A stretch of 64,000 nucleotides of DNA from Lota lota (GCA_026745465.1 JACYXH010000826.1:3267792-3331791); one strand, 5' to 3'. Numbered from the stretch's first letter, positions 45,723 to 60,280 are shown. Notes: generated by a model not told the origin, from the letters alone. A program made the numbers and translations.

Positions 45723-45965
45723 TTCGGGTGTCTAGCAGCGTATATGGACGTGTTTAATCAAGTGGTTTGCGTTGCTCCTGGGCCCCAGTGCTTCGAGGCA
45801 TCACTAAAACAAGGAGGCAGGTTGTATTCTCCCCACGAGGTCATCAGTAATTTATCATCTTGTCTGCCTGTATCTGTCATGTATATAACGCACACACGTA
45901 GCGGAGATCACCTGAGGACATCCTAATAGATTAGCAGTCCTTTGTCTGCTAGGAAATATCTTATT

Positions 45966-45966
<1 letters not shown>

Positions 45967-46017
<51 letters not shown>

Positions 46018-46096
46018 ATATGTGTGTGGCCGTGGTTGTATGTGTGTGTGAGTGTGTGTGTGTTAGTGTGTTTGTGGCCGGGCTTGTAGATATATT

Positions 46097-46135
<39 letters not shown>
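45967..46135. repeat. (TG)n microsatellite block
   Basis: Pure TG about 45967-46015, interrupted TG to 46075, pure TG again about 46101-46134. Confidence 0.95.
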
Positions 46136-46559
46136 ATACAGTATGTAAATGGGAAACATGTAGTGCACGTGTTTTGAATGCAAATGCAAACCAGTGCATA
46201 CATGTCGTTTTGTAACTAGAGGCGGGTGGTGTTATGTAGATGTATGTTTGTTTTGTTGGAGCATGCTCAGTATGTCTGTTTGTGTTTATTTCTTTGTGTG
46301 CCTATGCATGTATAGGTTGTGTTTTCGCATACTTTATCAATGGGTTTTGTGTACATATGGATATCTTTGTTTGAATGTACATCTTCTGTATTCTTGTCTG
46401 TATGTTTTGTTCATGTCTTTGTGTGTCTATTCATGTGCAGGATGAGCACATGTGTTGTGCATGTGAGCATCTGTGTGTGCATACATGCATGCCTGTGTGT
46501 GTGCATGCGTGTCCATGCATGAATATGTGTGCGTGCGTCTGCGCGTGTTTGTGTGTGTG

Positions 46560-46810
46560 TTTACGCTTCGACTCCAGTGCTAAGGTGTGGGTGGGTTTTC
46601 AGAGCCCCCCATGGCCCAGATAAACGTTTGCACTCTAGTAAGTTGCCGTGACAACAGGTATTAGGGTATAATTCGCCATGAAGCTTAATGGAGCTCAAAC
46701 CAGCCGGCCTGAAGCTGGTGTCTTGCCTGTCTCTCCCATCACGTCAACCGCTCACGTGGCCCCGGTCCACAGCTGACCTAAGATAGCCGTGCAGCACTCT
46801 GAAAAATACA
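46560..46810. promoter_or_regulatory. Candidate conserved element with RFX X-box
   Basis: Unique, non-repetitive DNA between repeat blocks. GTTGCCGTGACAAC (46642-46655) is a near-perfect inverted RFX X-box. No coding frame was seen. Enhancer role is inferred. Confidence 0.3.
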
Positions 46811-47355
46811 AGAAACCCAGTCATTAAGAACAAGACCCCTGTCCCTCTATTTGACCCCCATAATAACCACCCCCGTGATACAAAAATGAAAATATATGCA
46901 TGACCATACTGTCGGCTGTCTGTCATTACAGAGGTATGTGCAGTCAAGTAAGTGATGCCGATTTTTACAGCATTTTTCATCAAAAGCTTAGGCCTCAAAG
47001 GGCTTCACAGGCTGACTGACAGCCCTGAGATGGATAACAGAATATTTCATAAATGTGTTTAATATATAGAAAAATATATATGGAAACAGCTTTAACCCAG
47101 GGTCTAGGATGGCTGGTAAATGCAACAAATGTTCAGTAAGAAGACAAATCAAATGCTAAAAACAAAATACATTTAAAATGTAAACAGACATCATAATGAC
47201 AACTGTAATGAAACATGAGAAGGTGGTTCACCGTCTGGAGAGTTGATCATACAAACATGATCACATGATGTGATGAATCTCTCTCCGATGTATGCAGAGA
47301 TGAAACTGTAGCAGAACACACACGGGAGAGAGAGCGAGAGAGAGAGAGAGGGAGG

Positions 47356-47395
<40 letters not shown>

Positions 47396-47888
47396 AAGAG
47401 AAACCTTCCTATTAGATTTGGGATTCAACCAAAGTGGCACATCAATAATCCATCCACCTATAAACTGCTGCTAACTTGGTTTTGATCTTTGCAGCCACTC
47501 CTTATAACTTAAAACTTGGTTTCTAACTCTGATGAGGATGTCCCATTGTAATATCCTAAACGTTAGCAGGACTTCAACAAATACCTTCCATTAGCTGAGC
47601 TTTGCCATTCAGGGTAACTCGGCATGCCTTTGCGTGTACATACTGTATATGCTAATCACTAATCAACAGTGTTTAAACTATCAGGCTAGCAAAATGCGCA
47701 CATGCTGGCACAATTAAAGACAGTAGTATGGATGCCAGACACTGACACAGCCATTGCCTGTCATTTACCCAAAACATGTGGTAACCATTGAGAGAGGGGA
47801 GCGCATTACCGCCACACCTGCATGCCGTTCAGATGCTCAGGCAGCACTCAACTCACTGTCAGCAAGGAGGGGCGCTCCAGGGATGAGA
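46811..47888. other. Non-coding DNA with a GA-rich tract
   Basis: AT-rich sequence; GA-rich run at 47324-47402. No gene was seen. Confidence 0.45.
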
Positions 47889-48033
47889 GACAGCAAGAGG
47901 GAGAGGGAGAGGGAGAGGGAGAGGGAGAGGGAGAGGGAGAGGGAGAGGGAGAGGGAGAGGGAGAGGGAGAGGGAGAGGGAGAGGGAGAGGGAGAGGGAGA
48001 GGGAGAGGGAGAGGGAGAGGGAGAGGGAGAGAG
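47889..48033. repeat. (GGGAGA)n hexanucleotide repeat, about 23 copies
   Basis: A pure hexamer tract. Open frames across it are artefacts of the repeat. Confidence 0.97.
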
Positions 48034-48622
48034 AGAATCTAAAGTAAAGTTCCATTGAGCAGTGGAAAGACTCTTGCATTCTTTTTTATACGAGTCATCT
48101 TCTTTGTAAGATTTCAGATAATCAATTGTCAAAGTGTTTAGAGAGGGGTGGGGGGCTTGCAGTAGACAGTAGGGAATGGAAAGAGGGGTTGTGGTGGGAT
48201 AGGTGGGGCCAGGGGTGTACAAGGGAAGCCGTGAGAGGAGGGAATAAGTGAGAGAAGAAGAGGAGGGAAGGTGAAAAGAGAGATGGGCTGGCTATGGATG
48301 CTAGGCATGGGGGTTGAAAAATAGTTTTTTTTTTTATGGTGGGACGAGGGAGAGGAGAACAAGGTGAGGGCTAGAGGAGTGACAGAGATGAAGTGCTGAG
48401 CTGAACTGTTTTGACAGTGGGGGAAATGGGTGGGGGGAGGACAGGTCAGCGGGCGGGTGCAGTGTGAGAGTCAAGGAGTCAGCCTGTCACTCAGTCAGCC
48501 CTTTATTCAGCCAGCCAGTCTTTAAGTCAGTCAGTGACTTCACACATGTGTTCACTATTGAGCGCCACTCTGCCATAATACAATGGTCATTGTTTCTGAG
48601 CCCCCCTCTCCTTCTTTCTGAC

Positions 48623-48684
<62 letters not shown>

Positions 48685-49208
48685 TCTCTCTCTCTCTCTC
48701 TTTTACACACACACACATACACAGACACACTATATCTCTCTTTCTCACACACACACGCACACACTAACAGTCTTTGGTAAAGGATAACACATGCTGAATA
48801 GCCCCTATTCATACAATTATAGCCTGCCAATCTTCGGTGTGTGTGTGTGTGTGTGTGTGCGTGTGTGGGAGAGAGAAAGAGAGAGAGAGAGAGTGTGTGT
48901 GAGAGAGAGGGAAAGAGAGAGTGTGTGTGTTTGTGTAAAGCATCAGACAGAAGAGAGGGAGAGCAGGCGACAGTAAGAAGGGTCTGATTAAGAGCTTGTC
49001 TACTGTATGTCTCCATGAATGCAGAGAGCAGATGATGAAGAATGGAGAGAGAATGAGAGACAGAGAAAGAAGAGGTAGCATATGTCTCTCAGAGAAGACG
49101 GCATGGGGCGTGGGGACAATGCCCAGCCTATTGTCTCACTACGTTGACCGATGGAGAATAAAACCCACAAAGGCCCACAAGAAACCACAGTCACACACAC
49201 TGGAAAAT

Positions 49209-49280
<72 letters not shown>

Positions 49281-49285
49281 AGAGG

Positions 49286-49322
<37 letters not shown>

Positions 49323-49325
49323 GGG
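48034..49325. repeat. Cluster of CA and GA/TC microsatellites
   Basis: CA about 48626-48682, TC 48686-48700, TG and GA runs 48836-48932, CA about 49208-49276 and 49288-49320. The DNA between them is purine-rich with no gene. Confidence 0.9.
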
Positions 49326-50910
49326 ATTACAGCAACCATTCCAAGACAACCCCTTCTTTGACACCTGTTGTATGAAGCAACGAGATAATGTGAATTTAAC
49401 ACATAAACAAGTTTAGACAAACAAACCGACTCGTCGTGACCAAGATCAACTCAGTGTCCGTGTCAACTTACCATTCCATTCAGAAATAAAAAACAACAAT
49501 AACAAAATACACATGTTTGTGTATGACAGCAGTGAGATGTTAAAAGTTCCACTGTATACGTGAGTTCTGCCCAGTAATTCAATAGCGGAGCTGGAATGCC
49601 TTAATTGTTTCTGCTTTAAAAAAAAATATATAGGTTGTCACGTCTAACAGAAAGCTGACCATTTACATCAAAGGAGCGAGCGATCAGAAAACAGAACTGC
49701 GAAAGGGGCGTGCGGCGGGCAATGGATTCATCGTGTTGTTTAAATATTAAAACAAACCGTGACAGTGACAGTGACATGCTTTTGTAGCTCCATGGAGAAT
49801 TAAGTGCCAAATATACAGGGACTAAATAACTAGGCAACCTGTTGTTGAATTCAGTCCTCAATTGAATGTTATGAATCCATGTTTGTGGACGTTGCGTTTT
49901 ACCGGTTACCTGCGGGCTTTTTTGCAATAAAATGATAGCCTCCTGGTGCTGGGGGGATTGTTAATAAAGTTGATAATGGAGACATCCCCATAGCTTTTAA
50001 AGTCCTTGCTTCTGACAGAATAGACTTGTATACAGAGTTAAAATCACAGCACCCATAGGTCGTCCATTAACCAACGTTTTGAATATAGCTGGCGTGACTT
50101 ATTAACACATTAAAGAAATTTATCTTTATTCAATCAGGCTTTTTTCAAATTAGTTTACGTGTGCTAACTAGCCCTTATCTCACACCACAAGCCACAGAGA
50201 CAAAGTGGGCCTAACTGAAAGGTATTCATTGCCAATGAGAACTAGGGTACAAGAAGTAATGAAGAAGTAAATTAATGCCTTTACCCGATGGAGCAGTTTA
50301 CTCATTCAAATTATTTACACATACGTTTAAAAACCTCTTAAAACAGATTAATTAAACCTGCCATGTCAACAGCTTTTTCTAAGAGATAATGAGCGTAAGC
50401 TTTTTATTTTTTATTCAGTACAATTGCAGAGAAATATGATATGCTGGAGGTCTGGTAATAAAGGACCACATGTTCAGCGCTGACACCGTTTCTAACCTCA
50501 ATTCCTCAAACAGTACTCTTCTATACGGGCCCACTTATTGCACTTGAAAAAAAAACAGCTACAGTCACTTTGCTGGATCAATCACTGAAAACTGTTGCCT
50601 TGTGTCATGTGAAGTACAAAGTGTGGGTGATTTTGTCCTATCTATAATCCTTCATCGTACCACATTACCTGCGGACACCTGGAACCAACCAACCAGGGAT
50701 ATCAGCTAGTGGTCCAAAGAGACACAATGTCTACTTCTGACTTTGAACATTGTGTCAGTGTAGTCAAGGCAGGAACCTCACTCACCGTGAAGTTCTTTCC
50801 CACCAGACAGCTTTGATTGGCAGACAGACAGCTCTTGATTGATGACACACTCCAGCATCAGGTGGGTGAGGTGAGTCAGCTGGTATACATCAGAGCTCCC
50901 GCTCCCGCTC
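49326..50910. other. Unique AT-rich DNA, possibly regulatory
   Basis: Few simple repeats. The complexity resembles conserved non-coding DNA at about 49960-50520. No convincing exon; a 94-bp CTGACTCACC... segment at about 50791-50884 (- strand) ends in GTGAGTGAGG, but its acceptor is weak. Confidence 0.35.
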
Positions 50911-50911
50911 C

Positions 50912-50914
50912 CTC

Positions 50915-50993
<79 letters not shown>

Positions 50994-51050
50994 GCCTGTC
51001 TGCCTGTCTGTCTCTCTCTCTCTCTCTGTCTCTCTGTCTCTCTCTCTTCC
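50912..51050. repeat. (TGTC)n tetranucleotide repeat
   Basis: About 20 TGTC units, then TC-rich DNA. Confidence 0.97.
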
Positions 51051-52123
51051 CTGCTGCTGGTTTTAAACTGAGGGCCGGTGGGTCAAGGCCCGGCTGACCA
51101 AGGCCAAACAAAATGTGACATGTCGCTAGTGCTCATCGCTATGCTAACTGTTGATGGAGAAAGGGGCATTGCCATATGGTGAAATAACAGTCCTCTAAGG
51201 GATGCTAGCTCCAAAATTAAGCTAAGGTTAGGATTCGTCCTTCGACAGATGTTTTACATTAGGTGGTGAAATGGAGAATTGTGTGTGTGTATGGTGTGTA
51301 CTGTGCTTGTGTGTTTGTGTATGTCTGTGTGAGCGTATGTGTGTCTGTGTGTGTGTGTGGAGGTGCGGGGGCGGGGGGGGATGTAAGGTGATGGGCATTT
51401 CAGCTTTCCATCTGTGTGACATGTCAAACCGACATCTGACAACCATCCACCCAATTGGGGAGTGAGGGCCGCAATTTCCTCGCCAGCCTCCACTGCCATG
51501 TCAGGGTGCGTGTCTTAGTGTGCACTGCTACGTGTGTGCATGTGCGTGTGCATGTGCGTGTGTGTGTGCGTGTGTGTGTGTGTGTGTGTACATACCCCAT
51601 TAAAGTAAGATTTGCCTAATGGTGCTTTAATCGTACAACTTTACATGAAGTATATGTGTTTAAACCTTAGAAAGTGACATGCAAGTCTACTTCCAGCTCC
51701 TTACACACTCACAAACAGGCAGACACACACCGACACACACAAACGTACACGCACGCATGCCCACACATACTCACGCAGAAAACAAACTCTCACAAAAAAC
51801 ACATAAACATGCACACAACAAAACGACACACACAACACACAAAGGGACAAACATGCATGCATATGGAACAATATAGACATAACCAACACACACTCACTAT
51901 AGACACATATACTCAGAAATACACACACACACACACACACACGTTTAAGTCATGACAAGTGCCAGTAAGAATAATGGAGTCTGACAACCACAGTCTGAAG
52001 ACGTGCCAGAGAAAGATCCGGATGGCTGCTGTGATCATCTGCTATCAACTAACAACTGGAGTTATGCCAGTCAAGTCCATACCAGCACACACACATATGG
52101 GCACACGAACACACACACACACA

Positions 52124-52155
<32 letters not shown>

Positions 52156-52498
52156 TACACTTATACACACGCACACATGCACACAAGCACATAAACACAC
52201 ACCCACACACACACACACACTCACAAACACACAAACACACACACACACACGCATACACATACACAAGCACATATGCATGCACACACACATACGCACACAT
52301 ATACATACATGCATGCAAGAACATACTGTATGTAGGCTTACACAAACACATGCATCACTCTTTGAAGCTATTTGTTTCCGCTCTGACTCTTATAATGATG
52401 TTTTCAAAAGCTTTCAATCATCTGCCACCCCTGCTAGGGGCAGGCAGTTGGGGGCGAATGAGATTCATCTGCTTGTTCTTCAGAGATGTAGAGAGAGC

Positions 52499-52500
<2 letters not shown>
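51051..52500. repeat. Imperfect CA/TG-rich DNA
   Basis: Scattered CA and TG runs (51275-51360, 51535-51590, 51915-51942, 52105-52300). No gene was seen. Confidence 0.8.

Positions 52501-52586
<86 letters not shown>
52501..52586. repeat. (GA)n microsatellite
   Basis: About 85 bp of GA. Confidence 0.95.
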
Positions 52587-52589
<3 letters not shown>

Positions 52590-53107
52590 CACCAAAACAC
52601 ACCAGAAAGCAGAACATATGCCAAAGGTCTCTGGAATGCAGATTGAGAGTTGAGTTTATTATCAATACCCATATATTTTCTCTAAAGAACCAGTTTGATA
52701 TAGTCTTTGATGTCGTTTTTCATGGATTAGTTAATGAGTTGATCTCCAAAGTTGTTTTGCAAGTTTAAAAAGAAAACACCAAAGGAACACTGAAAATGCC
52801 CAGGTGTGTTTCGCTTAGCAAAGCATTTTGAGGTTCCTATTGGCTGTTGGCTTGGCCAATGGGATCCACCCAGATATCCCTGCAGTCGTTTAGACTTCAA
52901 ACCATCTTTTTTATCTATCAACTGAGAGACAGACATATTTAATACTCAATACTTGAGAGAAACATACCCTAAAATAGAAGTTCTACACAACTTTTGCTCT
53001 CTTTCCTCTCCATCCTATACTGGTTGTCATTTTCATTATTCAATCTGGTTAATATATTTCAGAGAAAGGGTGCTACCTTTGTATTATCTTAAGGAAATTG
53101 GGTTAGA

Positions 53108-53174
<67 letters not shown>

Positions 53175-53274
53175 TGTGTGTGTGTGTGTCTGTCAGTCTG
53201 TCATACCATGTAAACCATAAACCAAAAATGTTTTCTTAAGGTGCTGTATATATACACGCTTAGATTCATATTCA

Positions 53275-53312
<38 letters not shown>
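53108..53312. repeat. (TG)n microsatellites
   Basis: TG about 53108-53190 with one TATG interruption, and again about 53277-53310. Confidence 0.95.
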
Positions 53313-53318
<6 letters not shown>

Positions 53319-53439
53319 TCTTTAAAGCTGTATATGTCAGGAGTGACAGAAAAGGGAATGTAAAAAAGAGAAAGAGAAAAAAGGGTATAAGACATGTGTT
53401 GCAAAGTATGTGCATGTGTGTCTATGTGTATCTGCCTTA

Positions 53440-53745
53440 GTGTGTGTAGTGCATGCGTTTATATGTGCATGTGCGTTAGTGCATGCGTGTCTATATGTAT
53501 GTGCGTTAGTGTGTGTAAGTGCATGCGTGTCTATATGTACGTATGTGCGTTAGTGTGTGTATGTGCATGCGTGTCTATATGTAAGTGCGTTAGTGTGTGT
53601 AAGTGCATGCGTGTCTATATGTATGTGCGTTACTGTGTGTAAGTGCATGTGTGTCTATGTGCATCTGTATTAGTGTTTGTGAGTGCATGCGTGTCTATAT
53701 GTATGTGCATCAGTGCGTGTTAGTGCATGCGTGTCTATGTGTATG
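53440..53745. repeat. Minisatellite, about 40-bp unit, 7-8 copies
   Basis: Units contain GTGCATGCGTGTCTATATGT and GTGCGTTAGTGTGTGTAA, with small changes between copies. Confidence 0.85.
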
Positions 53746-54838
<1,093 letters not shown>

Positions 54839-55573
54839 ACATAACGTAACCAGGCCAGGACAAAGGTCTGACCGAAGGTCTTCATCAATGCAATTTATTT
54901 TAGACCAACAGACAATTCACTAAACTGAAAATATAAAAATATTAACACAAGAACTCGCTGGCTGACCACAGAGCATAGGCCTCCTATCCATGTAGCTTCA
55001 TCAACATTGTACTGCCCGGTGTGTCAGTCAAAGTGGGTACTTAAAGCCTACTTACATCTGCCCCTCTCCTTGACCCTATCAACTATACAAGTTGAGTCAT
55101 AAAGAAAACAAAAGAACTTTTCTATTACATCAACACACTGCAATACAAGTAAATACTTCAGTCGCCAATGCATACATTTCAAAAATATATAACTCCTTGT
55201 TATCTCATAAACAAAAATAACAACCCATAAAAAAAAACTTTTCTTCATCTTTATTTTGCCCCCCCTTCTCTCTGCTGTTTTGTCATTTTTTGTTCTGTTC
55301 ATTTGTCTGTTTTTCTTCTATCTCCCCCTCTTTTCTCCCCCTTCTTCCTCTCTCTCCCCTCTCCCATCTCTCCCTCCCTTTCCCAACCTTCTTCCTCTCT
55401 CACTTTTCTCACTCTCCCCTCCCTCCCATTATTCACCCCCTCTCACTCCCCCTTCTCCCTCTATCCCGCTCCCTCTCTTCCTCTGCCCCCTCTCTCCCCC
55501 CATCTATCTCTCTGGGAGTAGATGGGAGTGTGTGAGTTCTGCTCTCTCTTTCTCTCTCTGTGGGAGTGCATGG

Positions 55574-55576
<3 letters not shown>

Positions 55577-55668
<92 letters not shown>
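55577..55668. repeat. (TG)n microsatellite
   Basis: About 46 TG copies preceded by a TC/C-rich stretch (55320-55510). Confidence 0.97.
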
Positions 55669-55669
<1 letters not shown>

Positions 55670-56150
55670 TGGTGGAAGGCAGAGTAGACATGCTGTGAGG
55701 GCTCAAATCAACAGTGAGCCACACAGGACTCCAGTGCTCCGGGCGCCTTGTCTTCTCTGCTTGGAAAAAGAGAGAAAAAGAGGGGGAGAGAGAGAAGGGG
55801 GAAAAGTGACAGAGTCAGTAGATTCTATAATAAGATCTTTCCCTGTGTCGGGCCTCCGGCGCTCCCTTCGTCCCTACGACTCTTGTCTCCTCTGCGGGCG
55901 CATCTGCTGTCCTCCACGTCCGACTCCAGTAACACTAGCTGTCACCCGCTGTTGTTGCTAGTGCTTTATTTTTTGACATTTCATTTTTTTTCACTTGGAT
56001 GCTGTGTTTCCAGGGCAACTGACAACAACAACAAAAATGACATTATTATGTGCATGCGTGGGGCATTCTTTTTAGTATTTGTCTTTTTTTATATTTGACA
56101 TTTGTTTCTGTGTGTGTGTGTTTATGTGTGTGTGTGTGTGTGTGTGTGTG

Positions 56151-56188
<38 letters not shown>

Positions 56189-56720
56189 GCGCTTGAGTGT
56201 GTGTACAAGGACATTGGCGGAGCTTGCGCTGATGTGGCGTTTTTGAATGGTATTTGGAAAGAAGAGGAGGCAAAAGACAAACATAATATGACAGATAGAG
56301 AGAGGTATGAAAAGTCAAAGAACACAGAGAGAGAGAGAGAAAGAAAGAGAGACAGTGGCAGAGAGAGAGACAGAGAGAGAGAGAGGGAGACAGAGAGACA
56401 GAGAGAGAGACAGAGAGAGAGAGAGAGGGAACGAGTGACAGACAGAGAGATAGAGTTTCAGAAAGAAAGAGAGGGAACGTGTCAGCATGTAATCTAGGTC
56501 ACAGGAAGTGATTTAGCAGGTTCAACAGTAGTGTCAGGTTCCTCCTGAGGGACACACCTCAGAGGACTTCAACCTGCACCATCACCAATGGGACAGCATC
56601 CTCTGACATGACATCTTCACATGTGTCCATGAACCCCATAGACCTTTGTTGGATGTTTTGGCTGAACTGCATCCAAACCGTGAAGGAGTGGAACGGACAT
56701 AGGTGCCGGATAGAACAACT
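55669..56720. other. Non-coding DNA with TG and GA tracts
   Basis: A small GC-rich unique patch (55845-55930), TG tract 56111-56187 and GA-rich DNA 56318-56480. No gene was seen. Confidence 0.55.
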
Positions 56721-56956
56721 CACAACACCCCCTTTTCACAGAGCGACATCATAAGACTAACGCTGGTGTCGCTCAGAACACTTATTATGGTTCTACTCCT
56801 TTTATGTACCAGGGCACGGATTGTGGATTAAGCTAGCGAATATAAGTGTATCAGTCCTCTGATACATAAAAGGAGCAGACCCATGAAGTGTTATGAACGA
56901 CACCTGTGCTTTTTCCAAGAGGACACCTCTGTGAAAAGGGACTGTCAACAACTCAC
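56714..56956. mobile_element. Fold-back element with about 85-bp inverted arms and 10-bp direct repeats
   Basis: The left arm (about 56729-56812) and right arm (about 56858-56942) are imperfect reverse complements. They share CCTTTTCACAGAG, GGTGTCG, AACACTT, TCTACTCCTTTTATGTA-type blocks. The direct repeat AACAACTCAC flanks both sides (56714-56723, 56947-56956). Long inverted repeats with 9-10-bp duplications suggest a Mutator-like MITE. Confidence 0.6.
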
Positions 56957-58240
56957 CTATCTTCCAATCAGGTGAGCCACGCCCCCTCCCATCTTTCCCT
57001 TCCAGACAGTGCTCCAACTCCACCCAAACCAATCCCAACCAATCTCTAGTCATGCCATATACATCAACCTATTACATGATGAATTGTCGGTCAGGTTTGA
57101 CTTGTGCTTTCTCGGAGACCTGCTGCTGTTTGTCAAATTACATTAAGATAGATGAAATCTTTCATAACAACAGCGAGCTTCATATGAAATAACATCAGGT
57201 ATTATTTGGATTTAGAAGCATAAACGTACCAAAGTTTACTGTTCTAATTTAATCGCTCATTTATTCAGTCCGGTTATTGACGTTTTTGGTAATTTATTCT
57301 GTATAATTGTTTGTTTCTGGTTTCATTTGAATGTATCTGCTTGCTTGAAGAAATGATCTGGAGCTGATCCCCATCTCCCACGCTTTATTTTCCACGTCTA
57401 GACAAGACGGTACAGAGCTTAATCACCCACTCTTGTGTTCACTCCGTCTCGTTGGTCACCAATGATCAACTGTACTCGCCGTCGGTCCTCTCCTGCATCT
57501 GCTATCGTCTTCCACTGTATCTGTAGCTCATCTGCATGCGCGTTTTACTCACGCACCACTGACTAATAGGTTTGGGCTTCATTAAACGTGTTAACGTGCG
57601 CACTGCGCGCTCTCCTGCCATGCGGCATAACGATGCACGTGCCCTGGAGAGCCTTGCTTCTGCAACGGGCATCTCTACACGCCGCCGATTAGACGGATGG
57701 ACGCACGCTTACACGAGCACCTGTGCATCATCAAATACCGTCACAACAAATCAACATGGCATTGAAAGGCAGCATTTGACGACTTGCCTCTAGTGGCCAT
57801 TGTGTACATGCCATAAACATTTTCATCAAATTGTCTTGAATTGCGTTGATTTCATGCTAACAATTTGCATGAAATAACAATTTTAAAATTTTATCAAATC
57901 AAGCAAGAAAACCCGAAGAATCGTTGTATTATTCAAATTTGACTGACAAATACACTGTGCTGGCTGGTCATATGCCACACACCGACGTTCTGAGATTTGT
58001 CTGAGATATGAGTTTCGACATTCACATTCAAATGACAATATCTATGTTCATAACAAAGAAAAAAGGAGAAACAAATGAGAAACAAATAAGAAGCACACCG
58101 GTGTTCGTTTCGTTCACATATACTGCTGGTCCGCATCCGTGCGCGGTTCCTCTCTGCCACACTGAGTTAGCACGGTGTGGAACCAGGAGCGGAGAGAGAG
58201 GAACCAGAGCTAGGCTCCATTGATTGCAATCAGGAGGTTC
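56957..58240. other. Unique DNA, possibly regulatory
   Basis: AT-rich, non-repetitive DNA (57080-57480), then a CpG-rich part (57560-57720). Composition resembles conserved non-coding DNA. No supported exon. Confidence 0.35.
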
Positions 58241-58298
58241 TGAGAAGAGAGAGAGAGAGAGAGAGAGAGAAAAAGAGAGAGAGGAAGGGGGAGGGAGG

Positions 58299-58332
<34 letters not shown>

Positions 58333-58385
58333 GTGTGTGTAAGGATGGGAGGTCGATTTCAGTGCAATAATAATCAGGGATTGTT

Positions 58386-58466
<81 letters not shown>

Positions 58467-58470
58467 GCGC
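58241..58470. repeat. GA-rich and (TG)n microsatellites
   Basis: GA runs about 58246-58332; TG about 58389-58468. Confidence 0.95.
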
Positions 58471-58679
58471 GTGCCAATAGAGGGGTTGACCTGTCACACA
58501 TTTGATGTTGATGTGATCACTGAAACATGTACAGGACAAATTTACAAAAAAAAAACCTTTAACTATAGTTAACTACTGTTTTCTTTCTGGAGTCTACATA
58601 TTTAACAATAGTTTAACAGGGCCAGGAGAGTATAGAGGCACAGTACAGTTTAAGTGTTTTTACTGTGTCTGACAGTGAA

Positions 58680-58830
58680 TTCACATCTCAGTAAGGAACA
58701 GGTAGGGGTCAGCACATCTTGCTCTAGGATGCCTACAGGTAGACAGTGGACATTGGGAATGGAACCCAGAACCTTTCAACTGGGAGTCAAATCCCATTTA
58801 GGTGCTCCACTATCTCTGTGATCCAGTCTC
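58680..58830 (-). mobile_element. tRNA-derived SINE copy
   Basis: On the - strand: head GATAGTGGAGCACCTAAATG, B-box-like AGGTTCTGGGTTCCATTCCC, and core TGACCCCTACCTGTTCCTTA. It is the clearest copy of the family besides 29456-29612. Confidence 0.6.
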
Positions 58831-60200
58831 CTGTAATATTTCACTTTTCTTTTGTATATGGCTCTTGGTTTTCGATCATATTTTGTGCATCTGAGACTCT
58901 AGCGTCGATACCGTTATGATGCCGGATGCTGTGATAAAATGTTCTTCAGAGGAACTGCTCCGTGGGAAGTCATTATGAACAATACGGTACACCAGAGGAC
59001 TGGAGAGAGGCACTGTGATGAAGACGAAGCTACGGGGAACCTTCTGGGCGGGAAGTCACCCTGCAGACGCTTTTCTCCAGAGCCACTTCAGAGTGAGTCT
59101 GGGAACAAGCAGCATGCAACCAAAACTGGAATTATTAGAAATATTGACCAAGATGACCAAGTTTTCTAAAACAACTGGATACCAGCGCAGGACAAATACA
59201 ATCAGACACAACGCTTGGACGTTTCTTTTAAGTAACATTGGTAAAACAATTAGATTATAATATTTTCATAATCTTATAATGTAATCCCAATAAATGTTTG
59301 TGAGTAAGTGCTATGACAACAGTGCTATGATCAAATTAAACATTTGGAACCAAAAAGAATCCTGGAAAAGCCAAAAAATATATCAATACTTTATCGATAC
59401 TGTTGGTTGAGACAGATGATAATGTCCCACTTTTAGGTCAGAATATTGTGGTAAATGTTTCCTTTTAAAGGAATACTAATTTTAATAGAATACTAATACT
59501 ATTGTATAGACCGACTATTTTGTCCCTATATTCGATGTGTTCTGAGTGAAGCATTCTGTGAAATTAGCAAAATAACTGATAACTAACAACTGATATCTAA
59601 TGACCAAATAGACATGGCCATTCAACATCTCGTCTCCTCATTGATGTCCACAGCAACAATCAAAGCTAAAAATCAATATATAGAATGCCATTATAGAGGT
59701 GTTGTGTCATGGGGATATGGATTTTTAATTCAGACTATACATCACCCTGATTGAAGCTTAAAGTGCTTTGAACCCAATGTGTGGTCGACAGTCCACTATA
59801 GTCCACCAGAGTCCATACTGACCAATCCTAGTGCTGAACCCCCTTCCCCCCCTTTCTCTTTCTGCTTTCTCTCTCACACACACGCACACAAAGAAGGACT
59901 CTATCTCTCTCTCTCACACACACACACAGACAAAATTGGTTCCAGGTCCCTATGGCAGTTGAGGACATTACAGACAGCTAAACGAGCAGCGATAAGGTAG
60001 AGGTGAGGGAGACAGTCCTCAATAAAGAGATAGAAAGGAAGGAGAGAGGGAGAAAGAGGGAGAGAGAAACAGAGAGAGAGAGAGAAGGACCGAGATAAAA
60101 GATGAAGTGCATAAGAGGGAGAAGTAGAAAGGGAACAGGAAAAATAACAAGGGCATAATAAGGGCATCCAGAAAAAAAAATTCAAGGTAAATTTATAAGA
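58831..60200. other. Non-coding DNA
   Basis: A decayed SINE tail in reverse (about 59065-59095, GACGCTTTTCTCCAGAGCCA) and GA-rich DNA near 60035-60110. No gene was seen. Confidence 0.45.
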
Positions 60201-60214
60201 AATTACAGATGGCA

Positions 60215-60280
60215 GGAGAGTGAGAGAGAGAGTGAGGGAGACAGACAGAGAGAGAGATAGAGAAAGAGAGACAGAGAGAC

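Noticed and set aside
50455-50500. RE1/NRSE-like site (TTCAGCGCTGACACC)
   Set aside because: The second half does not match the REST motif (GGACAGCGCC).
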